DNA from: Halictus rubicundus
Taxonomy: Eukaryota; Arthropoda; Insecta; Hymenoptera; Halictidae
DNA: 64,000 bases
Reading direction: 5' to 3'
Assembly: GCF_050948215.1 (NCBI RefSeq)
Contig: NW_027488642.1
Location: 496,001 to 560,000 of the forward strand
Shown here: positions 12,629-26,860 of the stretch, one piece after another
Layout of the letters: every line of letters starts with the position of its first letter
Numbering within the stretch: the first letter of the stretch is position 1
Program-made: the position numbers and the translations under genes
The notes under the pieces: model-generated
Databases searched by the model: none
Told to the model about the DNA's origin: nothing
Seen by the model: only the letters and a program-made list of their open reading frames with translations

Positions 12629-13293
12629 CTATCCTATCCTATCCTCTATCCTATCCTATCCTCTATCCTATCCTATCCTCTATCCTATCCTATCCTCTAT
12701 CCTATCCTATCCTCTATCCTATCCTATCCTCTATCCTATCCTATCCTCTATCCTATCCTATCCTCTATCCTATCCTATCCTCTATCCTATCCTATCCTCT
12801 ATCCTATCCTATCCTCTATCCTATCCTATCCTCTATCCTATCCTATCCTCTATCCTATCCTATCCTCTATCCTATCCTATCCTCTATCCTATCCTATCCT
12901 CTATCCTATCCTATCCTCTATCCTATCCTATCCTCTATCCTATCCTATCCTCTATCCTATCCTATCCTCTATCCTATCCTATCCTCTATCCTATCCTATC
13001 CTCTATCCTATCCTATCCTCTATCCTATCCTATCCTCTATCCTATCCTATCCTCTATCCTATCCTATCCTCTATCCTATCCTATCCTCTATCCTATCCTA
13101 TCCTCTATCCTATCCTATCCTCTATCCTATCCTATCCTCTATCCTATCCTATCCTCTATCCTATCCTATCCTCTATCCTATCCTATCCTCTATCCTATCC
13201 TATCCTCTATCCTATCCTATCCTCTATCCTATCCTATCCTCTATCCTATCCTATCCTCTATCCTATCCTATCCTCTATCCTATCCTATCCTCT
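12629..13293. repeat. Longest perfectly regular 17-bp run (~39 units)
   Basis: About 664 bp of apparently uninterrupted TATCCTATCCTATCCTC with no visible variant. It is bounded on the left by TATTCTATACTC and on the right by TATCTTATCC. The equivalent run in the second 8-kb copy (20646-21148) has about 29 units and a different right neighbour, so a duplication junction lies inside this run. Confidence 0.85.
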
Positions 13294-15265
13294 ATCTTAT
13301 CCTATCCTCTACCCTATCCAATCACCTATCCTATCCTCTATCCGATCCTATCCTCTATCCTATCCTATCCTCTATCCTATCCTATCCTCTATCCTATCCT
13401 ATCCTCTATCCTATCCTATCCTCTATCCTATCCTATCCTCTATCCTATCCTATCCTCTATCCTATCCTATCCTCTATCCTATCCTATCCTCTATCCTATC
13501 CTATCCTCTATCCTATCCTATCCTCTATCCTATCCTATCCTCTATCTTATCCTATCCTCTACCCTATCCAATCACCTATCCTATCCTCCATCCTATCCTA
13601 TCCTCTATCCTATCCTATCCTCTATCCTATCCTATCCTCTATCCTATCCTATCCTCTATCCTATCCTATCCTATATCTTATCCTATCCTCTATCCTATCC
13701 TCTATCCTATCCTATCCTCTATCCTATCCTATCCTCTATCCTATCCTATCCTCTATCCTATCCTATCCTCTATCCTATCCTATCCTCTATCCTATCCTAT
13801 CCTCTATCCTATCCTATCCTCTATCCTATCCTCTGTTCGATCCTATCCTCTATTATATCCTATCCTCTATCCTATCCTATCCTCTATCCTATCATATCCT
13901 CTATCCTATCCTATCCTCTATCCTATCCTATCCTCTATCCTATCCTATCCTCTATCCTATCCTATCCTCTATCCTATCCTATCCTCTATCCTATCCTATC
14001 CTCTATCCTATCCTATCCTCTATCCTCTCCTATCCTCTATCCTTTCCACTATCCTATCGTATCCTCCATCCTATCCTATCCTCTATCCTATCCTATCCGG
14101 TATCCTATCCTATCCTCTATCCTATCCTATTCTCTATCCTATCCTATCCTCTATCCTATCCTATCCTCTATCCTATCCTATCCTATCCTCTATCCTATCC
14201 TATCTTCTATCCTATCATATCCTCTATCCTATCCTATCCTCTATCCTATCCTGTCCGCTATCCTATCCGCTATCCTATCCTATCCTCAATGAAATCCTGT
14301 ATTCTATCCAATCCTCTATCCTATCCTATCCTCTATCCTATCCTGTCCGCTATCCTATCCGCTATCCTATCCGCTATCCTATCCTATCCTCTATCCTATA
14401 ATATCCCCTATCCTATCCTATCCTCTATCCTATCCTATCCTCTATCTTATCCTATGCTCTATCCTATCCTATTCTCTATCCAATCCCCTATCCGATGCTC
14501 TATCCTATCTTATCATCTATCCTATCCTATCCTTTATCCTATTCTATACTCTATCCTATCCTATCCGCTATCCTATCCTATCCTCTATCCTATCCTATCC
14601 TCTATCCTTTCCACTATCCTATCGTATCCTCCATCCTATCCTATCCTCTATCCTATCCTATCCGGTATCCTATCCTATCCTCTATCCTATCCTATTCTCT
14701 ATCCTATCCTATCCTCTATCCTATTCTATACTCTATCCTATCCTATCCTCTATCCTATCCTATCCTCTATCGTATCCTATCCTTTATCCTATTCTATACT
14801 CTATCCTATCCTATCCGCTATCCTATCCTATCCTCTATCCTATCCTATCCTCTATCCAACGAATCCCCTATCCTATCCTCTATCGGATCCTATCCTCTAT
14901 TATATCCTATCCTCTATCCTATCCTATCCTCTAACTTATCCTATCCTCTATCCTACCCAATCACCTATCCTGTCCTCTATCCGATCCTATCCTCTATCCT
15001 ATCCTATCCTCTTTCCTATCCAATCCCCTGTCCTATCCTCTACCCTATCCTGCCCTCTATCCTATCGAATCCTCTATCCTAACCTATCGTGTATCCTATA
15101 ATATCCTCTATCCTATCGAATCCTCTATCCTATCCTCTATCCTATCCTCTATCCTATCCTATCCTCTATCTTATCCTATCCTCTATCCTATCCTATTCTC
15201 TATCCTATTCTATACTCTATCCTATCCTATCCTCTATCCTATCCTATCCTCTATCCTATCCTATC
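13293..15265. repeat. ~2.0-kb higher-order block, one of three copies
   Basis: Matches 15643-17615 at a constant 2,350-bp offset and also 7609-9581. Landmarks: ATGAAATCC at 14289, CGTGTATCC at 15089. Against the 15.6-kb copy the only difference I noted is C to G in the unit before CGTATCC (near 14,767 versus 17,117). The end at 15265 is where CTCTATCC here faces CTCTCTCC in the other copy. Confidence 0.85.
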
Positions 15266-18200
15266 CTCTATCCTATCCTATCCTCCATCCTTTCCACTAT
15301 CCTATCGTATCCTCCATCCTATCCTATCCTCTATCCTATCCTATCCTGTATCCTATCCTATCCTCTATCCTATCCTATTCTCTATCCTATCCTATCCTCT
15401 ATCCTATCCTATCCTCTATCCTATCCTATCCTATCCTATCCTCTATCCTATCCTATCCTCTATCCTATCATATCCTCTATCCTATCCTATCCTCTATCCT
15501 ATCCTATCCCCTATCCTATCCTATCCTCTATCCTATCCTATCCTCTATCTTATCCTATCCTCTACCCTATCCAATCACCTATCCTATCCTCTATCCTATC
15601 CTATCCTCTATCCTATCCTATCCTCTATCCTATCCTATCCTCTATCTTATCCTATCCTCTACCCTATCCAATCACCTATCCTATCCTCTATCCGATCCTA
15701 TCCTCTATCCTATCCTATCCTCTATCCTATCCTATCCTCTATCCTATCCTATCCTCTATCCTATCCTATCCTCTATCCTATCCTATCCTCTATCCTATCC
15801 TATCCTCTATCCTATCCTATCCTCTATCCTATCCTATCCTCTATCCTATCCTATCCTCTATCCTATCCTATCCTCTATCCTATCCTATCCTCTATCTTAT
15901 CCTATCCTCTACCCTATCCAATCACCTATCCTATCCTCCATCCTATCCTATCCTCTATCCTATCCTATCCTCTATCCTATCCTATCCTCTATCCTATCCT
16001 ATCCTCTATCCTATCCTATCCTATATCTTATCCTATCCTCTATCCTATCCTCTATCCTATCCTATCCTCTATCCTATCCTATCCTCTATCCTATCCTATC
16101 CTCTATCCTATCCTATCCTCTATCCTATCCTATCCTCTATCCTATCCTATCCTCTATCCTATCCTATCCTCTATCCTATCCTCTGTTCGATCCTATCCTC
16201 TATTATATCCTATCCTCTATCCTATCCTATCCTCTATCCTATCATATCCTCTATCCTATCCTATCCTCTATCCTATCCTATCCTCTATCCTATCCTATCC
16301 TCTATCCTATCCTATCCTCTATCCTATCCTATCCTCTATCCTATCCTATCCTCTATCCTATCCTATCCTCTATCCTCTCCTATCCTCTATCCTTTCCACT
16401 ATCCTATCGTATCCTCCATCCTATCCTATCCTCTATCCTATCCTATCCGGTATCCTATCCTATCCTCTATCCTATCCTATTCTCTATCCTATCCTATCCT
16501 CTATCCTATCCTATCCTCTATCCTATCCTATCCTATCCTCTATCCTATCCTATCTTCTATCCTATCATATCCTCTATCCTATCCTATCCTCTATCCTATC
16601 CTGTCCGCTATCCTATCCGCTATCCTATCCTATCCTCAATGAAATCCTGTATTCTATCCAATCCTCTATCCTATCCTATCCTCTATCCTATCCTGTCCGC
16701 TATCCTATCCGCTATCCTATCCGCTATCCTATCCTATCCTCTATCCTATAATATCCCCTATCCTATCCTATCCTCTATCCTATCCTATCCTCTATCTTAT
16801 CCTATGCTCTATCCTATCCTATTCTCTATCCAATCCCCTATCCGATGCTCTATCCTATCTTATCATCTATCCTATCCTATCCTTTATCCTATTCTATACT
16901 CTATCCTATCCTATCCGCTATCCTATCCTATCCTCTATCCTATCCTATCCTCTATCCTTTCCACTATCCTATCGTATCCTCCATCCTATCCTATCCTCTA
17001 TCCTATCCTATCCGGTATCCTATCCTATCCTCTATCCTATCCTATTCTCTATCCTATCCTATCCTCTATCCTATTCTATACTCTATCCTATCCTATCCTC
17101 TATCCTATCCTATCCTGTATCGTATCCTATCCTTTATCCTATTCTATACTCTATCCTATCCTATCCGCTATCCTATCCTATCCTCTATCCTATCCTATCC
17201 TCTATCCAACGAATCCCCTATCCTATCCTCTATCGGATCCTATCCTCTATTATATCCTATCCTCTATCCTATCCTATCCTCTAACTTATCCTATCCTCTA
17301 TCCTACCCAATCACCTATCCTGTCCTCTATCCGATCCTATCCTCTATCCTATCCTATCCTCTTTCCTATCCAATCCCCTGTCCTATCCTCTACCCTATCC
17401 TGCCCTCTATCCTATCGAATCCTCTATCCTAACCTATCGTGTATCCTATAATATCCTCTATCCTATCGAATCCTCTATCCTATCCTCTATCCTATCCTCT
17501 ATCCTATCCTATCCTCTATCTTATCCTATCCTCTATCCTATCCTATTCTCTATCCTATTCTATACTCTATCCTATCCTATCCTCTATCCTATCCTATCCT
17601 CTATCCTATCCTATCCTCTCTCCTATCCTATCTTCTATCCTATCCTATCCTCTATCCTATCCTATCCTCTATCCTATCCTATCCTCTATCCTATCATATC
17701 CTCTATCCTTTCATCTATCCTATCGTATCCTCTATCCTATCCTATCCTCTATCCTATCGAATCCTCTATCCTATCGAATCCTCTATCCTATCCTCTATCC
17801 TATCCTCTATCCTATCCTATCCTCAATGAAATCCTGTATTCTATCCAATCCTAAATCCTATCCTATCCTCTATCCTATCATGTCGACTATCCTATCCGCT
17901 ATCCTATCCGCTATCCTATCCTATCCTCTATCCTATAATATCCCCTATCCTATCCTATCCTCTATCCTATCCTATCCTCTATCTTATCCTATGCTCTATC
18001 CTATCCTATTCTCTATCCAATCCCCTATCCGATGCTCTATCCAATCTTATCATCTATCCTATCCTATCCTCAATCCTATCCTATCCTCTATCCTATCGTA
18101 TCCTCTATCCTATCCTATCCTCTATCCTATCCTATCCTCTATCCTATCCTATCCTCTATCCTATCCTATCCTCTATCCTATCCTATCCTCTATCCAATCC

Positions 18201-21140
18201 AATCCCCTATCCTATCCTCTGTTCGATCCTATCCTCTATTATATCCTATCCTCTATCCTATACTATCCTCTATCCTATCCTATCCTCTATGCTATCCTAT
18301 CCTCTATCCTATCCTCTATCCTATCCTATTCTCTATCCTATCCTATCCTCTATCCTATCCTATCCTCTATCCTATCCTATCCTATCCTATCCTCTATCCT
18401 ATCCTATCCTCTATCCTATCATATCCTCTATCCTATCCTATCCTCTATCCTATCCTATCCCCTATCCTATCCTATCCTCTATCCTATCCTATCCTCTATC
18501 TTATCCTATCCTCTACCCTATCCAATCACCTATCCTATCCTCTATCCTATCCTATCCTCTATCCTATCCTATCCTCTATCCTATCCTATCCTCTATCTTA
18601 TCCTATCCTCTACCCTATCCAATCACCTATCCTATCATCTATCCGATCCTATCCTCTATCCTATCCTATCCTCTATCCTATCCTATTCTCTATCCTATCC
18701 TATCCTCTATCCTATCCTATCCTCCATCCTTTCCACTATCCTATCGTATCCTCCATCCTATCCTATCCTCTATCCTATCCTATCCTGTATCCTATCCTAT
18801 CCTCTATCCTATCCTATTCTCTATCCTATCCTATCCTCTATCCTATCCTATCCTCTATCCTATCCTATCCTATCCTATCCTCTATCCTATCCTATCCTCT
18901 ATCCTATCCTATCCTCTATCCTATCCTATCCTCTATCCTATCCTATCCTCTATCCTATCCTATCCTCTATCCTATCCTATCCTCTATCCTATCCTATCCT
19001 CTATCCTATCCTATCCTCTATCCTATCCTATCCTCTATCCTATCCTATCCTCCATCCTTTCCACTATCCTATCGTATCCTCCATCCTATCCTATCCTCTA
19101 TCCTATCATATCCTGTATCCTATCCTATCCTCTATCCTATCCTATTCTCTATCCTATCCTATCCTCTATCCTATCCTATCCTCTATCCTATCCTATCCTC
19201 TATCCTATCGAATCCTCTATCCTATCGAATCCTCTATCCTATCCTCTATCCTATCCTCTATCCTATCCTATCCTCAATGAAATCCTGTATTCTATCCAAT
19301 CCTCTATCCTATCCTATCCCCTATCCTATCCTGTCCGCTATCCTATCCGCTATCCTATCCTATCCTCTATCCTATAATATCCCCTATCCTATCCTATCCT
19401 CTATCCTATCCTATCCTCTATCTTATCCTATGCTCTATCCTATCCTATTCTCTATCCAATCCCCTATCCGATGCTCTATCCAATCTTATCATCTATCCTA
19501 TCCTATCCTCAATCCTATCCTATCCTCTATCCTATCCTATCCTCTATCCTATTCTATACTCTATCCTATCCTATCCTCTATCCTATCCTATCCTCTATCC
19601 TATCATATCCTCTCTCCTATCCTATCTTCTATCCTATCCTATCCTCTATCCTATCCTATCCTCTATCCTATCCTATCCTCTATCCTATCATATCCTCTAT
19701 CCTTTCATCTATCCTATCGTATCCTCTATCCTATCCTATCCTTTATCCTATCCTATCCTCTATCCTATCCTATCCTCTATCCTATCCTATCCTCTATCCA
19801 ATCCAATCCCCTATCCTATCCTCTGTTCGATCCTATCCTCTATTATATCCTATCCTCTATCCTATACTATCCTCTATCCTATCCTATCCTCTATGCTATC
19901 CTATCCTCTATCCTATCCTCTATCCTATCCTATCCTCTATTCTATCCTATCCTCTATCCTATTCTATCCTCTATCCTATCCTATCCTCTGTCCTATCCTA
20001 TCCTCTATCCTATCCTATCCTCTATCCTATCCTATCCTCTAACCTATCCTATCCTCTATCCTATCCTATCCTCTATCCTTTCCTCTATCTTATCGTATCC
20101 GCTATCCTATCCTATCCTCTATCCTATCCTATCCTCTATCCTATCCTATCCTCTATCCTATCGAATCCTCTATCCTAACCTATCGTGTATCCTATAATAT
20201 CCTCTATCCTATCGAATCCTCTAACCTATCCTCTATCCTATACTCTATCCTATCCTATCCTCTATCCTATTCTATACTCTATCCTATCCTATCCTCTGTC
20301 CTATCCTATCCTCTATCCTATCCTATCCTCAATCCTATCCTATCATCTATCCTATCCTATCCTCTATCCTATCCTATCATTTATCCTATTCTATACTCTA
20401 TCCTATCCTATCCGCTATCCTATCCTATCCTCTATCCTATCCTATCCTATCCTATCCTCTATCCTATCCTATCCTATCCTATCCTCTATCCTATCCTATC
20501 CTCTATCCTATCCTATCCTCTATCCTATCGAATCCTCTATCCTAACCTATCGTGTATCCTATAATATCCTCTATCCTATCGAATCCTCTAACCTATCCTC
20601 TATCCTATACTCTATCCTATCCTATCCTCTATCCTATTCTATACTCTATCCTATCCTATCCTCTATCCTATCCTATCCTCTATCCTATCCTATCCTCTAT
20701 CCTATCCTATCCTCTATCCTATCCTATCCTCTATCCTATCCTATCCTCTATCCTATCCTATCCTCTATCCTATCCTATCCTCTATCCTATCCTATCCTCT
20801 ATCCTATCCTATCCTCTATCCTATCCTATCCTCTATCCTATCCTATCCTCTATCCTATCCTATCCTCTATCCTATCCTATCCTCTATCCTATCCTATCCT
20901 CTATCCTATCCTATCCTCTATCCTATCCTATCCTCTATCCTATCCTATCCTCTATCCTATCCTATCCTCTATCCTATCCTATCCTCTATCCTATCCTATC
21001 CTCTATCCTATCCTATCCTCTATCCTATCCTATCCTCTATCCTATCCTATCCTCTATCCTATCCTATCCTCTATCCTATCCTATCCTCTATCCTATCCTA
21101 TCCTCTATCCTATCCTATCCTCTATCCTATCCTATCCTCT
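15217..21140. repeat. Higher-order block, copy 2 of the ~8.03-kb duplication
   Basis: Direct-repeat partner of 7183-13293. Its first part (15643-17615) is also the 2,350-bp partner of 13293-15265, so this region has been copied more than once. Contains ATGAAATCC at 16639, 17826 and 19277 and CGTGTATCC at 17439, 20185 and 20552. No gene. Confidence 0.85.
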
Positions 21141-21148
21141 ATCCTATC
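20646..21148. repeat. Regular 17-bp run (~29 units)
   Basis: Uniform 17-bp units ending at the variant CCTTACCTC near 21148. Homologous on its left to 12629 onward but shorter by about ten units. Confidence 0.8.
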
Positions 21149-22904
21149 CTTACCTCTATCCTATCCTATCCTCTATCCTATCCTATCCTCTATCCTCTAT
21201 CCTATCCTCTATCCTTTCCTCTATCCTATCGTATCCTCTATCCTGTCCTATCCTCTATCCTATCCTATCCTCTATCCTATCCTATCCTATATCCTATCCT
21301 ATCCTCTATCCTATCCTCTATCCTATCCTATCCTCTATCCTATCCTGTATCCTATCCTATCCTCTATCCTACCCTGTCCTCTATTCTATCCGATCCTCTA
21401 ACCTATCCATTCCCCGATCCTATCCTCTATCCGATCCTATCCTCCATCCTATCCTACCCTCTATAATATCGTATGCTCTATCCTATCCTATCATTTATCC
21501 TATTCTATACTCTATCCTATCCTATCCGCTATCCTATCCTATCCTCTACCCTATCCTATCCTCTATCCAATCCAATCCCCTATCCTATCCTCTGTTCGAT
21601 CCTATCCTCTATTATATCCTATCCTCTATCCTATACTATCCTCTATCCTATCCTATCCTCTATGCTACCCTATCCTCTATCCTATCCTCTATCCTATCCT
21701 ATCCTCTATCCTATCCTATCTTATATCCTATCCTATCCTCTATCCTATCCTATCCTCTGTCCTATCCTATCCTCTATCCTATCCTATACTCTATCCAACG
21801 AATCCCCTATCCTATCCTCTATCGGATCCTATCCTCTATTATATCCTATCCTCTATGCTATCCTATCCTCTAACTTATCCTATCCTCTATCCTACCCAAT
21901 CACCCATCCTATCCTCTATCCGATCCTATCCTCTATCCTATCCAATCACCTATCCTGTCCTCTATCCGATCCTATCCTCTATCCTATCCTATCCTCTATC
22001 CTATCCAATCCCCTGTCCTATCCTCTACCCTATCCAGCCCTCTATCCTATCGAATCCTCTATCCTAACCTATCGTGTATCCTATAATATCCTCTATCCTA
22101 TCGAATCCTCTATCCTATCCTCTATCCTATCCTCTATCCTATCCTATCCTCTATCTTATCCTATCCTCTATTCTATCCTATTCTCTATCCTATTCTATAC
22201 TCTATCCTATCCTATCCTCTATCCTATCCTATCCTCTATCCTATCCTATCCTCTCTCCTATCCTATCTTCTATCCTATCCTATCCTCTATCCTATCCTAA
22301 CCTCTATCCTATCATATCCTCTATCCTTTCATCTATCCTATCGTATCCTCTATCCTATCCTATCCTCTATCCTATCGAATCCTCTATCCTATCGAATCCT
22401 CTATCCTATCCTCTATCCTATCCTCTATCCTATCCTATCCTCAATGAAATCCTGTATTCTATCCAATCCTCTATCCTATCCTATCCTGTCCGCTATCCTA
22501 TCCGCTATCCTATCCGCTATCCTATCCTATCCTCTATCCTATAATATCCCCTATCCTATCCTATCTTCTATCCTATCCTATCCTCTATCTTATCCTATGC
22601 TCTATCCTATCCTATTCTCTATCCAATCCCCTATCCGATGCTCTATCCAATCTTATCATCTATCCTATCCTATCCTCAATCCTATCCTATCCTCTATCCT
22701 ATCCTATCCTCTATCCTATTCTATACTCTATCCTATCCTATCCTCTATCCTATCCTATCCTCTATCCTATCATATCCTCTATCCTTTCATCTATCCTATC
22801 GTATCCTCTATCCTATCCTATCCTCTATCCTATCCTATCCTCTATCCTATCCTATCCTCTATGCTATCCTATCCTCTATCCTATCCTATCCTCTATCCTA
22901 TCCT
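21149..22904. repeat. Diverged satellite mosaic with CCATTCCCCGATCC block
   Basis: Satellite with many substitutions. It includes the word CCATTCCCCGATCC (about 21407), also found near 25177, 26514, 32958 and 37908, and as TTTCCCGATCC near 28449. The stretch TATGCTC...ATTTATCCTATTC at 21473 recurs at 26582 (offset 5,109). Landmarks CGTGTATCC at 22074 and ATGAAATCC at 22444. No gene seen. Confidence 0.75.
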
Positions 22905-24300
22905 CTGTTCGATCCTATCCTCTATTATATCCTATCCTCTATCCTATCCTATCCTCTATCCTATCCTATTCTCTATCCTATCCTATCCTCTATCCTATCC
23001 TATCTTCTATCCTATCCTATCCTATCCTCTATCCTATCCTATCCTCTATCCTATCATATCCTCTATCCTATCCTATCCTCTATCCTATCCTATCCTGTAT
23101 CCTATCCTATCCTCTATCCTATCCTATCCTCTATCGTATCCTATCCTCTACCCTATCCAATCACCTATCCTATCCTCTATCCGATCCTATCCTCTATCCT
23201 ATCCTATCCTCTATCCTATCCTATCCTCTATCCTATTCTATACTCTATCCTATCCTATCCTCTATCCTATCCTATCCTCTATCCTATCCAATCCCCTGTC
23301 CTATCCTCTATCCTACCCTGCCCTCTATCCTATCGAATCCTCTATCCTAACCTATCGTGTATCCTATAATATCCTCTATCCTATCGAATCCTCTATCCTA
23401 TCGTATCCTCTATCTTATCGTATCCTCTATCCTATCTTATTCTCTATCCAATCCCCTATCCGATGATCTATCCTATCTTATCATCTATCCTATCCTATCC
23501 TCTATCCTATCCTATCCTCTATCCAACGAATAACCTATCCTATCCTCTACCGGATCCTATCCTCTATTATATCCTATCCTCTATCCTATCCTATCCTTTA
23601 TCCTATCCTATCCAATCACCTATCCTATCCTCTATCCGATCCTATCCTCTAACCTATCCTATCCTCTGTCCTATCCAATCCCCTATCCTATCCTCTATCC
23701 TATCCTATCCTCTATCATATCCTATCCTCTATCCTATCCTATCCTCTATCCTATCGAATCCTCTATCCTAACCTATCGTGTATCCTATAATATCCTCTAT
23801 CCTATCGAATCCTCTATCCTATCCTCTATCCTATCCTCTATCCTATCCTCTATCCTATCCTATCCTCTATCCTATCCTCTATCCTATCCTATCCTCAATG
23901 CAATCCTGTATTCTATCCAATCCTCTATCCTATCCTATCCTCTATCCTATCCTGTCCGCTATCCTATCCGCTATCCTATCCTATCCTCTATCCTATCCTA
24001 TCCTCTGTCCTATCCTATCCTCTATCCTATCCTATCCTCTATCCTATCCTATCCTCTATCCTATCCTATCCTCTATCCTACCCTATCCTCTATCCTATCT
24101 TATCCTCTATCCTATCCTATCCTCTATCCTATCCTATCCTCTATCCTATCCTATCCTCTATCCTATTCTATACTCTATCCTATCCTATCCTCTATCCTAT
24201 CCTCTCCTCTATCCTATCATATCCTCTATCCTTTCATCTATCCTATCGTATCCTCTATCCTATCCTATCCTCTATCCTATCCTATCCTCTATCCTATCCT
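22905..24300. repeat. Higher-order block, copy 1 of the 3,956-bp repeat
   Basis: Matches 26861-28256 at offset 3,956 (CTGTTCG 22905/26861; CGTGTATCC 23357/27313 and 23778/27734). It carries CCAACGAATAACC where the other copy has CCAATGAATAACC. Contains ATGCAATCC at 23898. Confidence 0.8.
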
Positions 24301-26860
24301 ATCCTCTATCCAACGAATAACCTATCCTATCCTCTATCGGATCCTATCCTCTATTATATCCTATCCTCTATCCTATCCTATCCTTTATCCTATCCTATCC
24401 AATCACCTATCATATCCTCTATCCGATCCTATCCTCTAACCTATCCTATCCTCTGTCCTATCCAATCCCCTATCCTATCCTCTATCCTATCCTATCCTCT
24501 ATCATATCCTATCCTCTATCCTATCCTATCCTCCATCCTATCGAATCCTCTATCCTAACCTATCGTGTATCCTATAATATCCTCTATCCTATCGAATCCT
24601 CTATCCTATCCTCTATCCTATCCTCTATCCTATCCTCTATCCTATCCTATCCTCTATCCTATCCTATCCTCTATCCTATCCTCTATCCTATCCTATCCTC
24701 AATGCAATCCTGTATTCTATCCAATCCTCTATCCTACCCTATCCTCTATCCTATCCTGTCCGCTATCCTATCCGCTATCCTATCCTATCCTCTATCCTAT
24801 CCTATCCTCTGTCGTATCCTATCCTCTATCCTATCCTATCTTATATCCTATCCTATCCTCTATCCTATCCTATCCTCTATCCTATCTTATCCTCTATCCT
24901 ATCCTATCCTCTATCCTATCCTATCCTCTATCCTATCCTATCCTCTATCCTATCCTATCCTCTATCCTCTATCCTATCCTCTATCCTTTCCTCTATCCTA
25001 TCGTATCCTCTATCCTATCCTATCCTCTATCCTATCCTATCCTCTATCCTATCCTATCCTATATCCTATCCTATCCTCTATCCTATCCCCTATCCTATCC
25101 TATCCTCTATCCTATCCTGTATCCTATCCTATCCTCTATCCTACCCTGTCCTCTATTCTATCCGATCCTCTAACCTATCCATTCCCCGATCCTATCCTCT
25201 ATCCGATCCTATCCTCCATCCTATCCTACCCTCTATAATATCGTATGCTCTATCCTATCCTATTATTTATCCTATTCTATACTCTATCCTATCCTATTCT
25301 CTATCCTATCCTATCCTCTATCCTATCCTATCCTATCCTATCCTATCCTCTATCCTATCCTATTCTCTATCCAATCCCCTATCCGATCCTCTATCCTATC
25401 TTATCATCTATCCTATCCTATCGTCAATCCTATCCTATCCCCAATCCTATCCTATCCGCTATCCTATCCTATCCTCTATCCTATCCTATCCTTTATCCTA
25501 TTCTATACTCTATCCTATCCTATCCGCTATCCTATCCTATCCTCTATCCTATCCTATCCTCCATCCTATGAATCCCCTATCCTATCCTCTATCGGATCCT
25601 ATACTCTATTATATCCTATCCTCTATCCTATCCTATCCTCTATCTTATCCTATCCTCTATCCTATCGAATCCTCTATCCTATCGAATCCTCTATCCCATC
25701 CTCTATCCTATCCTCTATCCTATCCTCTATCCTATCCTATCCTCAATGAAATCCTGTATTCTATCCAATCCTAAATCCTATCCTATCCTCTATCCTATCC
25801 TGTCCGCTATCCTATCCGCTATCCTATCCGCTATCCTATCCTATCCTCTATCCTATAATATCCCCTATCCTATCCTATCATCTATCCTATCCTATCCTCT
25901 ATCTTATCCTATGCTCTATCCTATCCTATTCTCTATCCAATCCTATCCTCTATCCTATCCTCTGTTGGATCCTATCCTCTATTATATCCTATCCTCTATC
26001 CTATCCTATCCTCTATCCTATCCTATCCTCTATCCTATCCTATCCTCTATCCTATCCTATCCTCTATCCTATCCTCTATCCTATCCTCTATCCTATCCTC
26101 TATCCTATCCTCTATCCTATCCTATCCTCTATCTTATCCTATCCTCTATCCTATCCTATCCTCTATCCTATCCTATCCTCTATCCTATCCTATCCTCTAT
26201 CCTATCCTATCCTCTATCCTATCCTATCCTCTATCCTATCCTATCCTCTATCCTATCCTATCCTCTATCCTATCCTATCCTCTATCCTATCCTATCCTCT
26301 ATCCTCTATCCTATCCTCTATCCTTTCCTCTATCCTATCGTATCCTCTATCCTATCCTATCCTCTATCCTATCCTATCCTCTATCCTATCCTATCCTATA
26401 TCCTATCCTATCCTCTATCCTATCCTCTATCCTATCCTATCCTCTATCCTATCCTGTATCCTATCCTATCCTCTATCCTACCCTGTCCTCTATTCTATCC
26501 GATCCTCTAACCTATCCATTCCCCGATCCTATCCTCTATCCGATCCTATCCTCCATTCTATCCTACCCTCTATAATATCGTATGCTCTATCCTATCCTAT
26601 CATTTATCCTATTCTATACTCTATCCTATCCTATCCGCTATCCTATCCTATCCTCTACCCTATCCTATCCTCTATCCAATCCAATCCCCTATCCTATCCT
26701 CTGTTCGATCCTATCCTCTATTATATCCTATCCTCTATCCTATACTATCCTCTATCCTATCCTATCCTCTATGCTATCCTATCCTCTATCCTATCCTATC
26801 CTCTATGCTATCCTATCCTCTATCCTATCCTCTATCCTATCCTATCCTCTATCCTATCCT
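24301..26860. repeat. Satellite mosaic
   Basis: Holds CGTGTATCC at 24565, ATGCAATCC at 24702 and ATGAAATCC at 25746. A block of several hundred bp ending in CCTGTCCTCTATTC near 25150 repeats with an offset of 1,337 bp near 26490. TATCCTC (7-bp) and 12-bp units are unusually common here. No gene seen. Confidence 0.75.

Larger units (their letters stand above)
7183..13293. repeat. Higher-order block, copy 1 of the ~8.03-kb duplication
   Basis: Colinear with 15217-21140. Landmarks match at offset 8,034 at 7248, 7651, 7901, 8149, 8341, 8605, 9405, 9998, 10255 and 10687, and at 8,017 at 11032, 11260, 11454, 12168 and 12535. The change is exactly one 17-bp unit, lost in the regular run near 10,850-11,030. 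Both ends lie in uniform 17-bp runs. Holds ATGAAATCCTGTATTC landmarks at 8605, 9792 and 11260. No gene. Confidence 0.85.
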
